From JAAXPZ01 sp965215705 (GTDB taxonomy: Bacteria; Campylobacterota; Campylobacteria; Campylobacterales; Sulfurovaceae), in contig CBDCEE010000003.1 of assembly GCA_965215705.1 (NCBI GenBank), positions 1-64,000 on the forward strand: a DNA stretch of 64,000 nt, in the 5' to 3' direction. The notes under the pieces were generated by a model. That model had not been told where the DNA came from, did not search any database, and saw only the letters and a list, made by a program, of their open reading frames with translations. Below, piece by piece: positions 24,496-33,833 of the stretch; positions within the stretch are counted from its first letter, which is position 1; each line of letters begins with the position of its first letter. The position numbers and the translations under genes were made by a program.

Positions 24496-24930
24496 TTATT
24501 CCTCAAATATCGCTTTATGTTCTAGTTTACTACAGAAGTTCTGTACCACGATCATGCCTGCATCTTTGGCTTTTTGTGCTGCAGTATTGTTGACCAGACC
24601 TAACTGTCCCCAAAATACTTTGATATCTCCTCGCTTGATACAGGCATCTGCTACAGCATCAAAGATGGCAGGTTTACGGAAGATGTCGACCATATCTATC
24701 TCGAAAGGGATCTCTGCAAGGGAGCGGTAGACTTTTTCGCCAAGGATTGTCTCCTCTTTGGGGTAGACTGGTATGATCTTGTACCCGGCATTCTGTAAGT
24801 ATTTGGCGACCATGTGGCTGGCTTTGCTCTCATTGGGAGAGAGGCCAATGATCGCAATGCTTTTGACCATCTCGAAGATTTTTTTCATCTCCTCTTTGTT
24901 GCTATTGATGGTGGGGAATTCACACTCCAT
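24496..24930 (-). CDS. CoA-binding (Rossmann) domain protein, YccU-like
   Basis: A 144-residue single-domain protein of the CoA-binding family. The nucleotide loop is SIAIIGLSPNESKASHMVAKYL, then KIIPVYPKEETILGEKVYRSL and VFWGQLGLVNNTAAQKAKDAGM, with a conserved Cys in VVQNFCSKLEH. It resembles the CoA-binding domain of succinyl-CoA synthetase and the small YccU proteins of unknown function. It is divergent from ilvA with a short shared promoter region. Confidence 0.85.
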   Translation of the reverse strand: MECEFPTINSNKEEMKKIFEMVKSIAIIGLSPNESKASHMVAKYLQNAGYKIIPVYPKEETILGEKVYRSLAEIPFEIDMVDIFRKPAIFDAVADACIKRGDIKVFWGQLGLVNNTAAQKAKDAGMIVVQNFCSKLEHKAIFEE

Positions 24931-24949
24931 TCTTTATCCTTAATTTAGA

Positions 24950-24955
24950 TATAAT
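24950..24955 (+). promoter_or_regulatory. -10 box of ilvA
   Basis: TATAAT 30 bp upstream of the ilvA ATG, in the gap to the divergent CoA-binding gene. CGAGGAAACG supplies the ribosome site. Confidence 0.55.
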
Positions 24956-24985
24956 TTCGTCAATATCATATCGAGGAAACGATTA

Positions 24986-26197
24986 ATGTTGGATTTAGCA
25001 TCGGTGAAAAAAGCACAGGAGAGGGTTTCAGAGGTTACACATCGTACCCCCTTCTCCTACGCTCCTATACTTAGCAATATCAGTGGCTATGAAGTCTATC
25101 TTAAAAAAGAGAATCTACAGAGAACCGGTGCATTTAAGCTCCGTGGTGCTTTTAACAGGATCGCTGTACTGGTAGAGAGTGGTGACAGAGATGGTGTCGT
25201 GGCTGCAAGTGCAGGGAACCATGCACAAGGGGTTGCTTTTGCTGCCAAGCACTTTGGTATCGCTGCGACGATTGTAATGCCGGATTCTACCCCGTTGACC
25301 AAAGTGGTAGGGGTCAAGGAGCTCGGAGCAGAAGTGATCCTGCATGGTGCCAACTATGATGAAGCCTATGCCTATGCCATAGAGTATGCCAAAGCAGAGG
25401 AGAAAAGCTTTGTCCATCCTTTTGAAGATGAGGAAGTGATCGCTGGGCAGGGGACAGTAGCGTTGGAGATGCTGGAGGAGGTAGCGGATCTGGATGCTAT
25501 CATTGTTCCTGTAGGTGGTGGCGGTTTGATCTCAGGGGTAGCAGTGGCTGCCAAAGCAATCAAACCGGATATCCAGATTATAGGGATCGCTTCTGCTGGA
25601 GCTCCGGCGATGAAGCAATCCTATGATGCAGGCAAAGTGATAGACAGTATCAGTGTCAGAACCATCGCAGATGGGATCGCAGTACGGGATACCTCGCCTG
25701 TGACACTGGCGTATATACGTCGCTATGTAGACACCTTGGGACTGGTAGGAGAAGGGGAGATCGCCAATGCAATTCTTTTCTTGCTGGAGAGACAGAAATT
25801 GTTGGTGGAGGGTGCGGGATCCGTAGGTGTAGCGGCGCTTTTGCATGAGAGGCTGGATCTTCCCAAAGGTACCAAAGTAGGGGTGGTACTCAGTGGGGGT
25901 AATATCGATGTCACGATGCTCTCACTGATCATCGAAAAGGGCCTGGTCAAGTCTGCCAGAAAGATGAAACTGGTCGTGATCCTGATAGATAAACCGGGTG
26001 CCCTACAGGCCTTTACCCAGACACTGATCAATATCGGTGCCAACATCGTACAGATCGGTTATGACCGTACCTCTACGGATCTAGAGTTTGGAGATGCCCA
26101 TGTCTCTGTGGCGATAGAGACCAAAGGAGAAGAGCATCAGGAAGCGATCAGGCAGGCATTGCGTGATGGTGGATATACATTTAGGGAAGAGCATTAG
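24986..26197 (+). CDS. ilvA: Threonine ammonia-lyase (threonine dehydratase)
   Basis: A 403-residue PLP enzyme converting threonine to 2-oxobutanoate, the entry to isoleucine synthesis. The PLP lysine lies in RTGAFKLRGAFNRI, the phosphate-binding glycine loop is VPVGGGGLISG, and a Ser/Gly-rich AASAGNHAQGVA contacts substrate. The C-terminal 75 residues form one ACT-like domain (KLVVILIDKPGALQAFTQTL), as in the shorter form of the enzyme. It lies about 840 bp before ilvB-ilvH, the next step of the pathway, but a leftward lipoprotein gene separates them, so they are separate transcription units. Confidence 0.95.
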   Translation: MLDLASVKKAQERVSEVTHRTPFSYAPILSNISGYEVYLKKENLQRTGAFKLRGAFNRIAVLVESGDRDGVVAASAGNHAQGVAFAAKHFGIAATIVMPDSTPLTKVVGVKELGAEVILHGANYDEAYAYAIEYAKAEEKSFVHPFEDEEVIAGQGTVALEMLEEVADLDAIIVPVGGGGLISGVAVAAKAIKPDIQIIGIASAGAPAMKQSYDAGKVIDSISVRTIADGIAVRDTSPVTLAYIRRYVDTLGLVGEGEIANAILFLLERQKLLVEGAGSVGVAALLHERLDLPKGTKVGVVLSGGNIDVTMLSLIIEKGLVKSARKMKLVVILIDKPGALQAFTQTLINIGANIVQIGYDRTSTDLEFGDAHVSVAIETKGEEHQEAIRQALRDGGYTFREEH

Positions 26198-26243
26198 AAA
26201 TTAAAATGTAGGCGTGATCATGTCACACCTATGCATTTAATTT
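26198..26243. terminator. Long hairpin between ilvA and the convergent lipoprotein gene
   Basis: AAATTAAA (26198-26205) pairs with TTTAATTT (26236-26243), and inner segments (TAGGCGTGA with TCACACCTA) extend the stem with a small bulge and one mismatch. It begins directly after the ilvA stop and overlaps the opposing stop, so it can terminate both transcripts; the A/T-rich outer stem supplies U-rich tails on both strands. Confidence 0.75.
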
Positions 26244-26905
26244 AGTAGCTTCGGCTGTGCTGTCCCTTGATCTTTGAGCAGCCTTACCAACTCTTTTTTC
26301 AAATGCTTGTCTGTACTCTCGTTAGCGAGAATCTCCAAAGTTTTATTGATACGTTCGTGATGCTGTTTGCTGCTTTGCATATACTCTTTGTGGCGAAGTG
26401 TATCTTCGTGGAGTTTGAGCTTGAGTCTTTGGTTTCTACGGTGGATCAGGTAGAGTAACATCATCAACACCAGAAAGAGTATAACCGCAGCGATAAGATA
26501 CTGCTGGTAGAGGCTCGCTCGCTCTTTTTCGAGTATGATGCTAGACTCTTGCTTCTTTTTTTCGATGAGGATGGCAGCTTTCTGCTTCTCCTGCTCGATA
26601 AGGATCTTTCTATGATTTTCAGAAGCGATGATCTTCTCTTTGGTGAGATTGGCGACTTTACTTTTCTCTACTTCCAGCTTTTTGAGCAGGGTTTCTTTGT
26701 TGGATGCGATCGTGGCGAGTTTCTCCTGATGTGCTGCCTCCATAACAGTCAGTGCGATCTTCTCTTCACTTTTACTCAAGGGTTTAGGGGTAGGGAAAGA
26801 TGTTTTGTTCTGCATGAGGTAGGGGCGTTTGGAGTCACTGCTGCTGTTACCACAGCCAAGTACAAACAATGAGGTTAGGATCAAAAGAACATGTGTAATT
26901 CGCAC
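26237..26905 (-). CDS. Lipoprotein with long coiled coil and membrane segment
   Basis: A 222-residue protein with a lipobox (ILTSLFVLGCGNSSS, Cys 18). A long charged helical region rich in Lys, Glu and Ile (about 45-130) predicts a coiled coil; a transmembrane helix follows (LIAAVILFLVLMMLLYLI, about 133-150), then a basic tail. A lipobox plus a later membrane helix is unusual: either the mature protein spans between lipid anchor and inner membrane, or the tail lies in the cytoplasm. No family recognised. It is alone between ilvA and ilvB. Confidence 0.6.
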   Translation of the reverse strand: MRITHVLLILTSLFVLGCGNSSSDSKRPYLMQNKTSFPTPKPLSKSEEKIALTVMEAAHQEKLATIASNKETLLKKLEVEKSKVANLTKEKIIASENHRKILIEQEKQKAAILIEKKKQESSIILEKERASLYQQYLIAAVILFLVLMMLLYLIHRRNQRLKLKLHEDTLRHKEYMQSSKQHHERINKTLEILANESTDKHLKKELVRLLKDQGTAQPKLLN

Positions 26906-26978
26906 TATTTCACTCCTAATTTGTCCGATATTGTACCTAAATAGAGGTTAATGCATACCTAATCTAATGTTATTTTGC

Positions 26979-27034
26979 TATAATCCTTACACTAAAATAT
27001 TAGGGATAAACTATCCCGGAACGGAGTTCCTATC
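26979..27034 (+). promoter_or_regulatory. ilvB promoter and two abutting hairpins around the ribosome site
   Basis: TATAAT at 26979-26984 gives a leader of about 44 nt. It contains two perfect hairpins back to back: GGGATA-AAC-TATCCC (27003-27017) and GGAAC-GGA-GTTCC (27018-27030). The only Shine-Dalgarno-like GGAG (27023-27026) lies in the loop and stem of the second hairpin, 8 bases before the ATG, so folding could tune translation of acetolactate synthase. Confidence 0.6.
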
Positions 27035-28732
27035 ATGAAAATGAGCGGTGCACAGATGATTTGTGAGGCGATCATCGCCGAGGGTATCAAGACAGTATTT
27101 GGTTACCCCGGTGGAGCCATCATGAATGTCTATGATGAAATCTATAAGCAAAACAAGTTTGAACATATCCTGACCCGCCATGAGCAAGCAGCTGTCCATG
27201 CAGCCGATGGCTATGCCAGAGCCTCCAGTGAGGTTGGGGTAGCGATGGTGACATCAGGTCCAGGATTTACCAATGCGGTAACAGGGATCGCTACGGCGTA
27301 TACGGATTCTATTCCCTTGGTTGTCATCTCCGGGCAGGTGCCACTCTCACTGATCGGTACAGATGGATTTCAGGAGATCGATGCAGTGGGTATCTCTCGC
27401 TCCTGTACCAAGCACAACTATCTGGTACGCACACTCGAAGAGCTCCCTAGAGTACTCAAAGAGGCATTTTATATCGCCAGAAGCGGACGACCCGGTCCTG
27501 TACTGGTCGATGTCCCCAAGGATATCACCGGAGAGATGGGTGAGTTTGTCTATCCGGACAGTGTAGATCTGCCTACCTACAAGCCCAACTACAAAGGCAA
27601 CAACCGTCAGATACAAAAGGCAGCCAAAGCGATCCTCGAAGCGAAGAAGCCACTGCTCTATATCGGAGGCGGTACGGTACTGAGTGGGGCTGCAGAGATC
27701 GTCAGAGAACTGGCAGAGATGTGTCAGATCCCAGCGGTGGAGACACTGATGTCCAGAGGTGTAATGGGTGCGAAAAACCCACTACTTCTGGGGATGCTGG
27801 GGATGCATGGTAACTACGCTTCCAATATGGCAATGAGTGAGACCGATCTGGTCATCTCTCTGGGTGCGAGATTTGATGACAGGGTCACGGGGAAGCTCAG
27901 TGAGTTTGCCAAGTATGCCGATGTGATCCATGTCGATATAGACCCTGCCAATATCGCCAAACTGGTAGATGTAGATTACCCGATCGTAGGCGATATCAAG
28001 ACAGTGGTTGAAAAGATGATACCACTGCTCAAGGATGAAGTCAAGACAGAACGCTATCAGGTCTGGAGGGATATTTTGAACCGCTACAATGAGCTCCACC
28101 CACTCCTCTACAATGACAGTGATGAGGTGATCAAGCCTCAGTGGGCGATTGAGCGTCTGGGTGAGCTGGTCGGTGAGCAGGCGATCATCACCTCAGATGT
28201 AGGTCAGCATCAGATGTGGGCAGCACAGTTTTACCCCTTTGACAGACCTAACCAGTGGATCAACTCTGGTGGATTGGGTACGATGGGGTATGGCTTTCCT
28301 GCAGCGATCGGTGCAAAAAAGGCTGTACCAGAAAAGACAGTTATCAACATCACAGGGGATGGATCGATCCTCATGAATGTACAGGAGCTGGTCACCGCAG
28401 CAGAGCACAAGATCCCTGTCATCAATGTCATACTTAACAATCATTTCTTGGGTATGGTACGACAGTGGCAGACCTTTTTCTATGACAAACGCTACTCTGA
28501 GACGGATCTGAGCTATCAGCCCAACTGGAAGATGCTGGCGGAAGCCTGTGGTGGTATCGGCTATGATGTCACGACCAAAGAGGAGTTTGATGCAGCGATC
28601 AAGGATGCGATAGAGCAGGACAAGGTTGCCTTTGTAAATGTTGCCATCGCAAGACTGGAAAATGTGCTACCGATGGTACCCTCCGGTGGTGCACTGTATA
28701 ACATGATGCTAGAGCACAAGGAGGAGAAGTAA
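27035..28732 (+). CDS. ilvB: Acetolactate synthase large subunit
   Basis: A 565-residue thiamine-diphosphate enzyme joining two pyruvates (or pyruvate and 2-oxobutanoate) in valine, leucine and isoleucine synthesis. The N-terminal TPP domain has TVFGYPGGAIMNVYDE and the catalytic Glu in LTRHEQAAVHAADGYARA. The central FAD-binding domain follows, and the C-terminal Mg/TPP motif is GDGSILMNVQEL with NVILNN. The family length is standard. The stop overlaps the ilvH start (TAATG), and lpxD and metH follow closely. Confidence 0.97.
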   Translation: MKMSGAQMICEAIIAEGIKTVFGYPGGAIMNVYDEIYKQNKFEHILTRHEQAAVHAADGYARASSEVGVAMVTSGPGFTNAVTGIATAYTDSIPLVVISGQVPLSLIGTDGFQEIDAVGISRSCTKHNYLVRTLEELPRVLKEAFYIARSGRPGPVLVDVPKDITGEMGEFVYPDSVDLPTYKPNYKGNNRQIQKAAKAILEAKKPLLYIGGGTVLSGAAEIVRELAEMCQIPAVETLMSRGVMGAKNPLLLGMLGMHGNYASNMAMSETDLVISLGARFDDRVTGKLSEFAKYADVIHVDIDPANIAKLVDVDYPIVGDIKTVVEKMIPLLKDEVKTERYQVWRDILNRYNELHPLLYNDSDEVIKPQWAIERLGELVGEQAIITSDVGQHQMWAAQFYPFDRPNQWINSGGLGTMGYGFPAAIGAKKAVPEKTVINITGDGSILMNVQELVTAAEHKIPVINVILNNHFLGMVRQWQTFFYDKRYSETDLSYQPNWKMLAEACGGIGYDVTTKEEFDAAIKDAIEQDKVAFVNVAIARLENVLPMVPSGGALYNMMLEHKEEK

Positions 28733-29202
28733 TGGAAGCAGTAAGAAGAGTTATTTCTGTTGTGGTCTTGAACGAGGCACAGGTATTGGCTAGGGTCTCT
28801 GGCTTGTTTGCTGCCAGAGGATACAATATCGAGTCGCTGACCGTCGCTCCGATTCCTGAGACGGATATGTCACATATCACGATCGTAACCAAAGGCAACA
28901 AGAGAGTGATCGAGCAGATCACCAAACAGCTGCATAAGCTGATCCCTACCTTCAAAGTTATCGAACACGAAGAGATGGTGGAGAAGGAGATGGTACTGAT
29001 CAAGTTTCCTATAGAGGAGAGTTTGAGTGATGTGCAGGTACTCTGTCAGGCATACAACGGTGGTATCGTCAATGTCGGAGAGAAGATGGTGATCGGCATG
29101 GTGGCAGATGAGCCAGCACGTATCAAGCACTTTATTGAAGCAGCACAGCGATACAGTCCGTTGGAGATCGTTCGTGGCGGTGTAGTAGCGATCGAACGCT
29201 GA
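28732..29202 (+). CDS. ilvH: Acetolactate synthase small (regulatory) subunit
   Basis: A 156-residue regulatory subunit with an N-terminal ACT domain (ISVVVLNEAQVLARVSGLFA; GYNIESLTVAPIPETDMSHI) that binds valine for feedback control, and a C-terminal domain needed for activating the large subunit. Its start is embedded in the ilvB stop, ensuring stoichiometric synthesis. lpxD begins 14 bp downstream. Confidence 0.97.
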   Translation: MEAVRRVISVVVLNEAQVLARVSGLFAARGYNIESLTVAPIPETDMSHITIVTKGNKRVIEQITKQLHKLIPTFKVIEHEEMVEKEMVLIKFPIEESLSDVQVLCQAYNGGIVNVGEKMVIGMVADEPARIKHFIEAAQRYSPLEIVRGGVVAIER

Positions 29203-29216
29203 TCGGCTATAGAGAG

Positions 29217-30179
29217 ATGCCTACACGATATTCGCTTTCCAAGATCTTACAAGAGATAGGGCTTCCCTACAGTGGTAGGGATATAGATATATGGGGGCAA
29301 CATACACTTGCAGAGGCAAACGCCACACATATAAGCTTTCTGGCTGAGAGCAAGTATTTTGCAGCAGTTAAAGAAACCAAAGCAGGAGCAGTGCTGATCC
29401 GTCAGGAGCATCTATCCTATCTACCAGAGGGAGTGATCCCGATCGTAACAGAAGATCCCTATCTGAGTATGGCACTGCTCAGCAAGGTTTTTCATACCCC
29501 TCCACAACTAGAGAAGGCAGAGCCATCTGTCGGTGAAGCATGTCAGATCGCAGAGGGTGTGATATGTGCCAAAGGTGTGCGTCTGGGAGACCGTGTGACG
29601 ATCATGGCAGGCTGTGTGATCGGGGAAGATACAGTGATCGGTTCGGATACGATACTCTACCCCAATGTATCTCTCTATCATGACACGGTGCTTGGGTGTG
29701 AGTGTAGGATTCACTCGGGTGTGGTGATCGGAGCAGATGGCTATGGCTTTGCTGCGAGAGAGGATGGTAGTCAGGTCAAGATCTACCAGAACGGTAATGT
29801 GCGTATCGGTGACAGGGTAGAGATCGGTGCCAACAGTACGATAGACAGAGCAGCTTTTGGCTCTACCACGATAGGATCAGGCACCAAGATAGACAATCTG
29901 GTGCAGGTCGCCCATAACTGTGAGATCGGTAAGGATTGTCTACTGGTGTGTCAGACGGCACTGGCAGGCTCTACCAAGCTGGGAGATGGTGTGATCATGG
30001 GTGGACAGAGTGGGGCTACGGGACATCTGGAGATAGGTGATCATGCAACGATCGCCTCTAGAGCAGGTGTGACCAAGTCACTCTCAGGAGGCAAGGTCTA
30101 TGGCGGCTTCCCTGCGATAGAGCAGAAACTATGGCTGAAGATACAAGCAAAGCTGCAACGCTTGATCAAGAAAAAGTAA
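29217..30179 (+). CDS. lpxD: UDP-3-O-acylglucosamine N-acyltransferase LpxD
   Basis: A 320-residue enzyme that adds the second acyl chain in lipid A synthesis. The N-terminal uridine-binding domain (about 1-100) is followed by a left-handed beta helix of hexapeptide repeats (ICAKGVRLGDRVTIMAG; ILYPNVSLYHDTVLG) and a C-terminal helix. The catalytic His lies in LVQVAHNCEIGKDCL and a second conserved His in RIHSGVVIGADGYGF. Located between ilvH and metH with gaps under 15 bp, it is part of a mixed-function operon. Confidence 0.95.
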   Translation: MPTRYSLSKILQEIGLPYSGRDIDIWGQHTLAEANATHISFLAESKYFAAVKETKAGAVLIRQEHLSYLPEGVIPIVTEDPYLSMALLSKVFHTPPQLEKAEPSVGEACQIAEGVICAKGVRLGDRVTIMAGCVIGEDTVIGSDTILYPNVSLYHDTVLGCECRIHSGVVIGADGYGFAAREDGSQVKIYQNGNVRIGDRVEIGANSTIDRAAFGSTTIGSGTKIDNLVQVAHNCEIGKDCLLVCQTALAGSTKLGDGVIMGGQSGATGHLEIGDHATIASRAGVTKSLSGGKVYGGFPAIEQKLWLKIQAKLQRLIKKK

Positions 30180-30186
30180 GATAGGA

Positions 30187-33100
30187 ATGGCCATGTCGAT
30201 ACAAAAACAGATAGAGCATATACTAAAAGAGCGTATCATGGTCATCGATGGGGCTACCGGTACACAGATACAAAATCTCGAGATTCCCTCTGAGGCATGG
30301 CTGGATGAGGCAGGGGTAGAGCAGGAAGGCTGTAATGAACTGCTCAATGCCACGGCACCAGCGTTGATAAAGTCTGTACATCATGCCTATGCCAAAGCGG
30401 GTGCAGATCTGATCAAAACCAACACATTTGGTACCATGCCCTGGGTATTGGATGAGTATGGGATGGGTGAGCGATGTTATGAGCTTTCCAAAGCAGGAGC
30501 AGTGCTTGTCAAAGAGGTCTGTGAAGCCTTCTCAACAGAGGAGAAGCCTCGATTTGTCCTGGGGTCTATCGGTCCAGGTACGAAGCTGCCTTCACTAGGG
30601 CATATTCATTATGATGAGATGTTTGAGGGCTACAAGCTCACAGCATTGGGGCTGATCGATGGTGGGTGTGATATCTTCATGCTAGAGACTTGTCAAGATC
30701 CCTTGCAGATCAAAGCAGCCATCCATGCCTGTCAGGCAGCCAGCAGTGAGCGTCAGATCGAGGTGCCGATCATGGTCTCTGTGACGATTGAGCTTAGTGG
30801 GGCTATGCTGATAGGTACGGATGCGACTACGATTGCTACTATTTTGGAGCCCTTTGAACTCCTCTCTCTGGGGTTCAACTGTGGTACAGGCCCAGACCAG
30901 GTCAAAAAGCACCTCAAGACCCTGTCCGAGCTTTGTGCTATCCCTATCTCTGTGCATGCCAATGCAGGACTACCACAGAACCGTGGTGGCTACACCTACT
31001 ATCCGATGGGACCAGAAGAGTTTACTGCCAAGCAGTTAGAATTTACCGAGTTTGATGGTGTTTCATTTTTAGGGGGTTGTTGTGGTACGACGCCACAGCA
31101 TATCCATACCCTGCAAAAGGCGGTGGCTACGATCAAACCCAAGCTACCTACAGGGAAGATTGAGCCTAGTATCGCTTCTCTTTTTAACACAACAGAACTT
31201 TTTCAAGAGCCAGCACCACTACTCATAGGAGAGCGGAGTAACTCTACAGGCTCAAAAGCCTTTAGAGAGCTGATCATCGCCTCTGATTATGAGGGAACGT
31301 TGACAGTCGGTCAAGCACAAGTACGTGATGGTGCACACTGTCTCGATGTCAACGTGGAGTTTGCAGGGCGTGATGGGGCTGTGGATATGAGGGCCATCAT
31401 GGAGCTGTATAATCAAAAGATCCCTTTACCCCTCATGCCTGATGCTACACGTGTCAACACCATGGAAGAGGGGCTCAAGTGTATCGGTGGCAAGCCGATC
31501 ATCAACTCTGTCAACCTCGAAGATGGGGAAGAAAAATTCCATGCTATCTGTAAACTTGCCAAAAAGTATGGTACGGCTCTGGTCTGTCTGACTATCGATG
31601 AGGTAGGTATGGCAAAGACCAGAGAGGACAAGGTCTCTCAAGCAGAACGTATGTATGATATGGCGGTAAATGGTCATGACATCGACCCCAGAAACCTGAT
31701 CTTTGATATGCTGACTTTTACCGTGGGATCGGGGGATTTGGAGTACCGAGATGCTGCGATTCAGACACTGGAAGCGATAAAAGAGTTACATATCAGACAC
31801 CCAGAAGTAGGGTCAACGCTTGGACTCTCTAACATCTCGTTTGGTCTTGATATTCATGCACGTAGATTTTTGAACTCGGTTTTTTTGCACCACTGTTTAA
31901 GAGCAGGATTGACCACGGTGATCATCAATGTCAAGCACATCGTCCCGCTCTCCAAAATGAGTGATGCAGACCGTGAGATTTGTGAAGAGTTACTCTTCTC
32001 TCCTGATGAGCAGTCACTTTTTAAGTTCATAGAGCATTTTTCCGATGTCAAGATAGAGGATGATGGTGCAGATGAAGCGTATGAGGCACTCTCCAATGAG
32101 GAGAAGATCAAAAAGCTCCTCATGGATGGTGACAAAGAGCGCATGATTCCTTTGGTAGAAGAAGCCAGAGCTGAGATAGAGCCTGATAGAATCGTCAATG
32201 AGATTTTGATCGATGCGATGAAGGTAGTAGGGGAGCTGTTCGGTTCGGGGCAGATGCAGTTGCCGTTTGTCCTGCAATCTGCTGAGACGATGAAAACCAC
32301 GGTTGATTATCTCAATCCCTACCTCACCAAACAAGAGAAAGAGACTGATACCACACTGGTCATCGGTACGGTCAAAGGGGATGTACATGATGTGGGTAAA
32401 AACCTTGTGGATATCATCCTCTCTAATAACGGGTTTAAGGTCATCAATGTAGGTATCAAAGTCCAACTTGAGACCTATCTGGAGACCATGAAAGCACATA
32501 ACATTCAAGCTCTGGGTATGAGTGGGCTACTGGTCAAATCAACCGCTGTCATGAAAGACAACCTAGAGACGATGGCTGAGATGGGAATAGAGATTCCTGT
32601 ACTGCTCGGTGGAGCTGCATTGACCCGTAGTTTTGTCGATGATTTTTGTCGACCTATCTACAAAGGGCCGATCTTCTACTGTAGGGATGCCTTTGACGGA
32701 GTGATCGCTATGGGCAGGATAGAGAAGTACAACGCAGACCCTTCTGTAGGGCTTGACACCCGTCTGGCAGGTGATATGAAGGAGCGTGTAGAGGTGGTGG
32801 AGAAAGAGGTGATCATCCCTCCTTTGGCAGAGATCAAGATGCCAGGAGAGGTACCTATCCCCACACCGCCATTTTGGGGTCGTCGTGTAATGCAGAAGGA
32901 CAAACTCGATCTGGAGATGGTCTTTGACTGGGTCAACCAGAAGTCTGTGATCAAGATGCACTGGGGCTACAAAAAAGGCAAGATGGACAAAGCAGAGTAT
33001 GAGAAGCTCCTCGAAGAGAAGGTCTACCCTGCCTACGAACGGCTCAAGCGGGAGTTCATCGACAATGACCTCTTTGATCCGACAATCATCTACGGCTACT

Positions 33101-33699
33101 ATCCTGTGCGTAGTGATGATCAGGAGCTACTGATCTTTGATGAGAGTGAGGGGTGGAATGTGGATGCCAATGCCTCTCGTGAGCCTTTTGCAGCAGTAGC
33201 AGAGCGTGCCAAACATCGCTTTAGCTTCCCCCGACAGAGACGTAAGCCACACCGAGCCCTGAGCGACTTTTTCGCCCATGAGAGACACGATGTGATCGCC
33301 CTGACCTGTGTGAGTGCAGGGAGCAAATTTTCCGAGTATGAAAAAGAGCTCTACGATGCAGGTAAGTACCTAGAGTACAACATGGTACACGGCTTCTCCG
33401 TAGAGCTGGCAGAAGCCCTAGCAGAGGTAGCTCACAAACAGATCCGTATGGATCTGGGCATCCTACGAGAGGATGGGGGAGCCACGCTCAGAGATATCCG
33501 TATGCGACGCTATCAGGGAGCACGCTACTCCTTTGGCTATGCTGCCTGTCCTGATCTAGAGCAGAGCAGGGTGATCTTCGATCTGTTACGCCCTGAGGAG
33601 TTCGGCATAGAGCTGAGCGAGACCTTCCAGATACACCCAGAGCAGAGTACCACTGCACTGGTGGTGCATCATGGGAAGGCTAGTTATTATGCGGTGTAG
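30187..33699 (+). CDS. metH: Cobalamin-dependent methionine synthase
   Basis: A 1170-residue, four-module enzyme making methionine from homocysteine and methyl-tetrahydrofolate. The homocysteine domain (about 1-320) has the zinc cysteines in NCGTGP and FLGGCCGTT. The folate domain starts near 345 with GERSNSTGSKAF. The B12 cap and B12-binding domain (about 640-870) carry the cobalt-ligand motif DVHDVGKN. The C-terminal activation domain (about 900-1170) binds S-adenosylmethionine (REDGGATLRDIRMRRYQGAR). No cobalamin riboswitch is visible; it is transcribed from the ilvB side, 7 bp after lpxD. Confidence 0.97.
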   Translation: MAMSIQKQIEHILKERIMVIDGATGTQIQNLEIPSEAWLDEAGVEQEGCNELLNATAPALIKSVHHAYAKAGADLIKTNTFGTMPWVLDEYGMGERCYELSKAGAVLVKEVCEAFSTEEKPRFVLGSIGPGTKLPSLGHIHYDEMFEGYKLTALGLIDGGCDIFMLETCQDPLQIKAAIHACQAASSERQIEVPIMVSVTIELSGAMLIGTDATTIATILEPFELLSLGFNCGTGPDQVKKHLKTLSELCAIPISVHANAGLPQNRGGYTYYPMGPEEFTAKQLEFTEFDGVSFLGGCCGTTPQHIHTLQKAVATIKPKLPTGKIEPSIASLFNTTELFQEPAPLLIGERSNSTGSKAFRELIIASDYEGTLTVGQAQVRDGAHCLDVNVEFAGRDGAVDMRAIMELYNQKIPLPLMPDATRVNTMEEGLKCIGGKPIINSVNLEDGEEKFHAICKLAKKYGTALVCLTIDEVGMAKTREDKVSQAERMYDMAVNGHDIDPRNLIFDMLTFTVGSGDLEYRDAAIQTLEAIKELHIRHPEVGSTLGLSNISFGLDIHARRFLNSVFLHHCLRAGLTTVIINVKHIVPLSKMSDADREICEELLFSPDEQSLFKFIEHFSDVKIEDDGADEAYEALSNEEKIKKLLMDGDKERMIPLVEEARAEIEPDRIVNEILIDAMKVVGELFGSGQMQLPFVLQSAETMKTTVDYLNPYLTKQEKETDTTLVIGTVKGDVHDVGKNLVDIILSNNGFKVINVGIKVQLETYLETMKAHNIQALGMSGLLVKSTAVMKDNLETMAEMGIEIPVLLGGAALTRSFVDDFCRPIYKGPIFYCRDAFDGVIAMGRIEKYNADPSVGLDTRLAGDMKERVEVVEKEVIIPPLAEIKMPGEVPIPTPPFWGRRVMQKDKLDLEMVFDWVNQKSVIKMHWGYKKGKMDKAEYEKLLEEKVYPAYERLKREFIDNDLFDPTIIYGYYPVRSDDQELLIFDESEGWNVDANASREPFAAVAERAKHRFSFPRQRRKPHRALSDFFAHERHDVIALTCVSAGSKFSEYEKELYDAGKYLEYNMVHGFSVELAEALAEVAHKQIRMDLGILREDGGATLRDIRMRRYQGARYSFGYAACPDLEQSRVIFDLLRPEEFGIELSETFQIHPEQSTTALVVHHGKASYYAV

Positions 33700-33749
33700 T
33701 ATTAAGTGTTAATGAGATATAATTTTTCACCCCGTTTTATACGGTAGTT

Positions 33750-33833
33750 GGAGTGATGGCAGAGTGGTTGAATGCAACCGACTTAAAATCGGTCGAGGGT
33801 TAAACCTTCGGGGGTTCGAATCCCCCTCACTAA
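33750..33833 (+). tRNA. tRNA-Leu(TAA) with imperfect acceptor end
   Basis: An 84-nt class II tRNA. The anticodon stem ACCGA/TCGGT presents TAA in loop CTTAAAA, a long variable arm and T-arm (GGGGG-TTCGAAT-CCCCC) are present. The acceptor GGAGTGA meets TCACTAA: five pairs form but the two outermost are G-A mismatches. No CCA is encoded, unlike the tRNA-Leu at 16627. Confidence 0.85.

Noticed and set aside
30140..30260. Cobalamin riboswitch before metH
   Set aside because: metH starts 7 bp after lpxD, leaving no room for an aptamer, and no B12-box-like sequence is visible.
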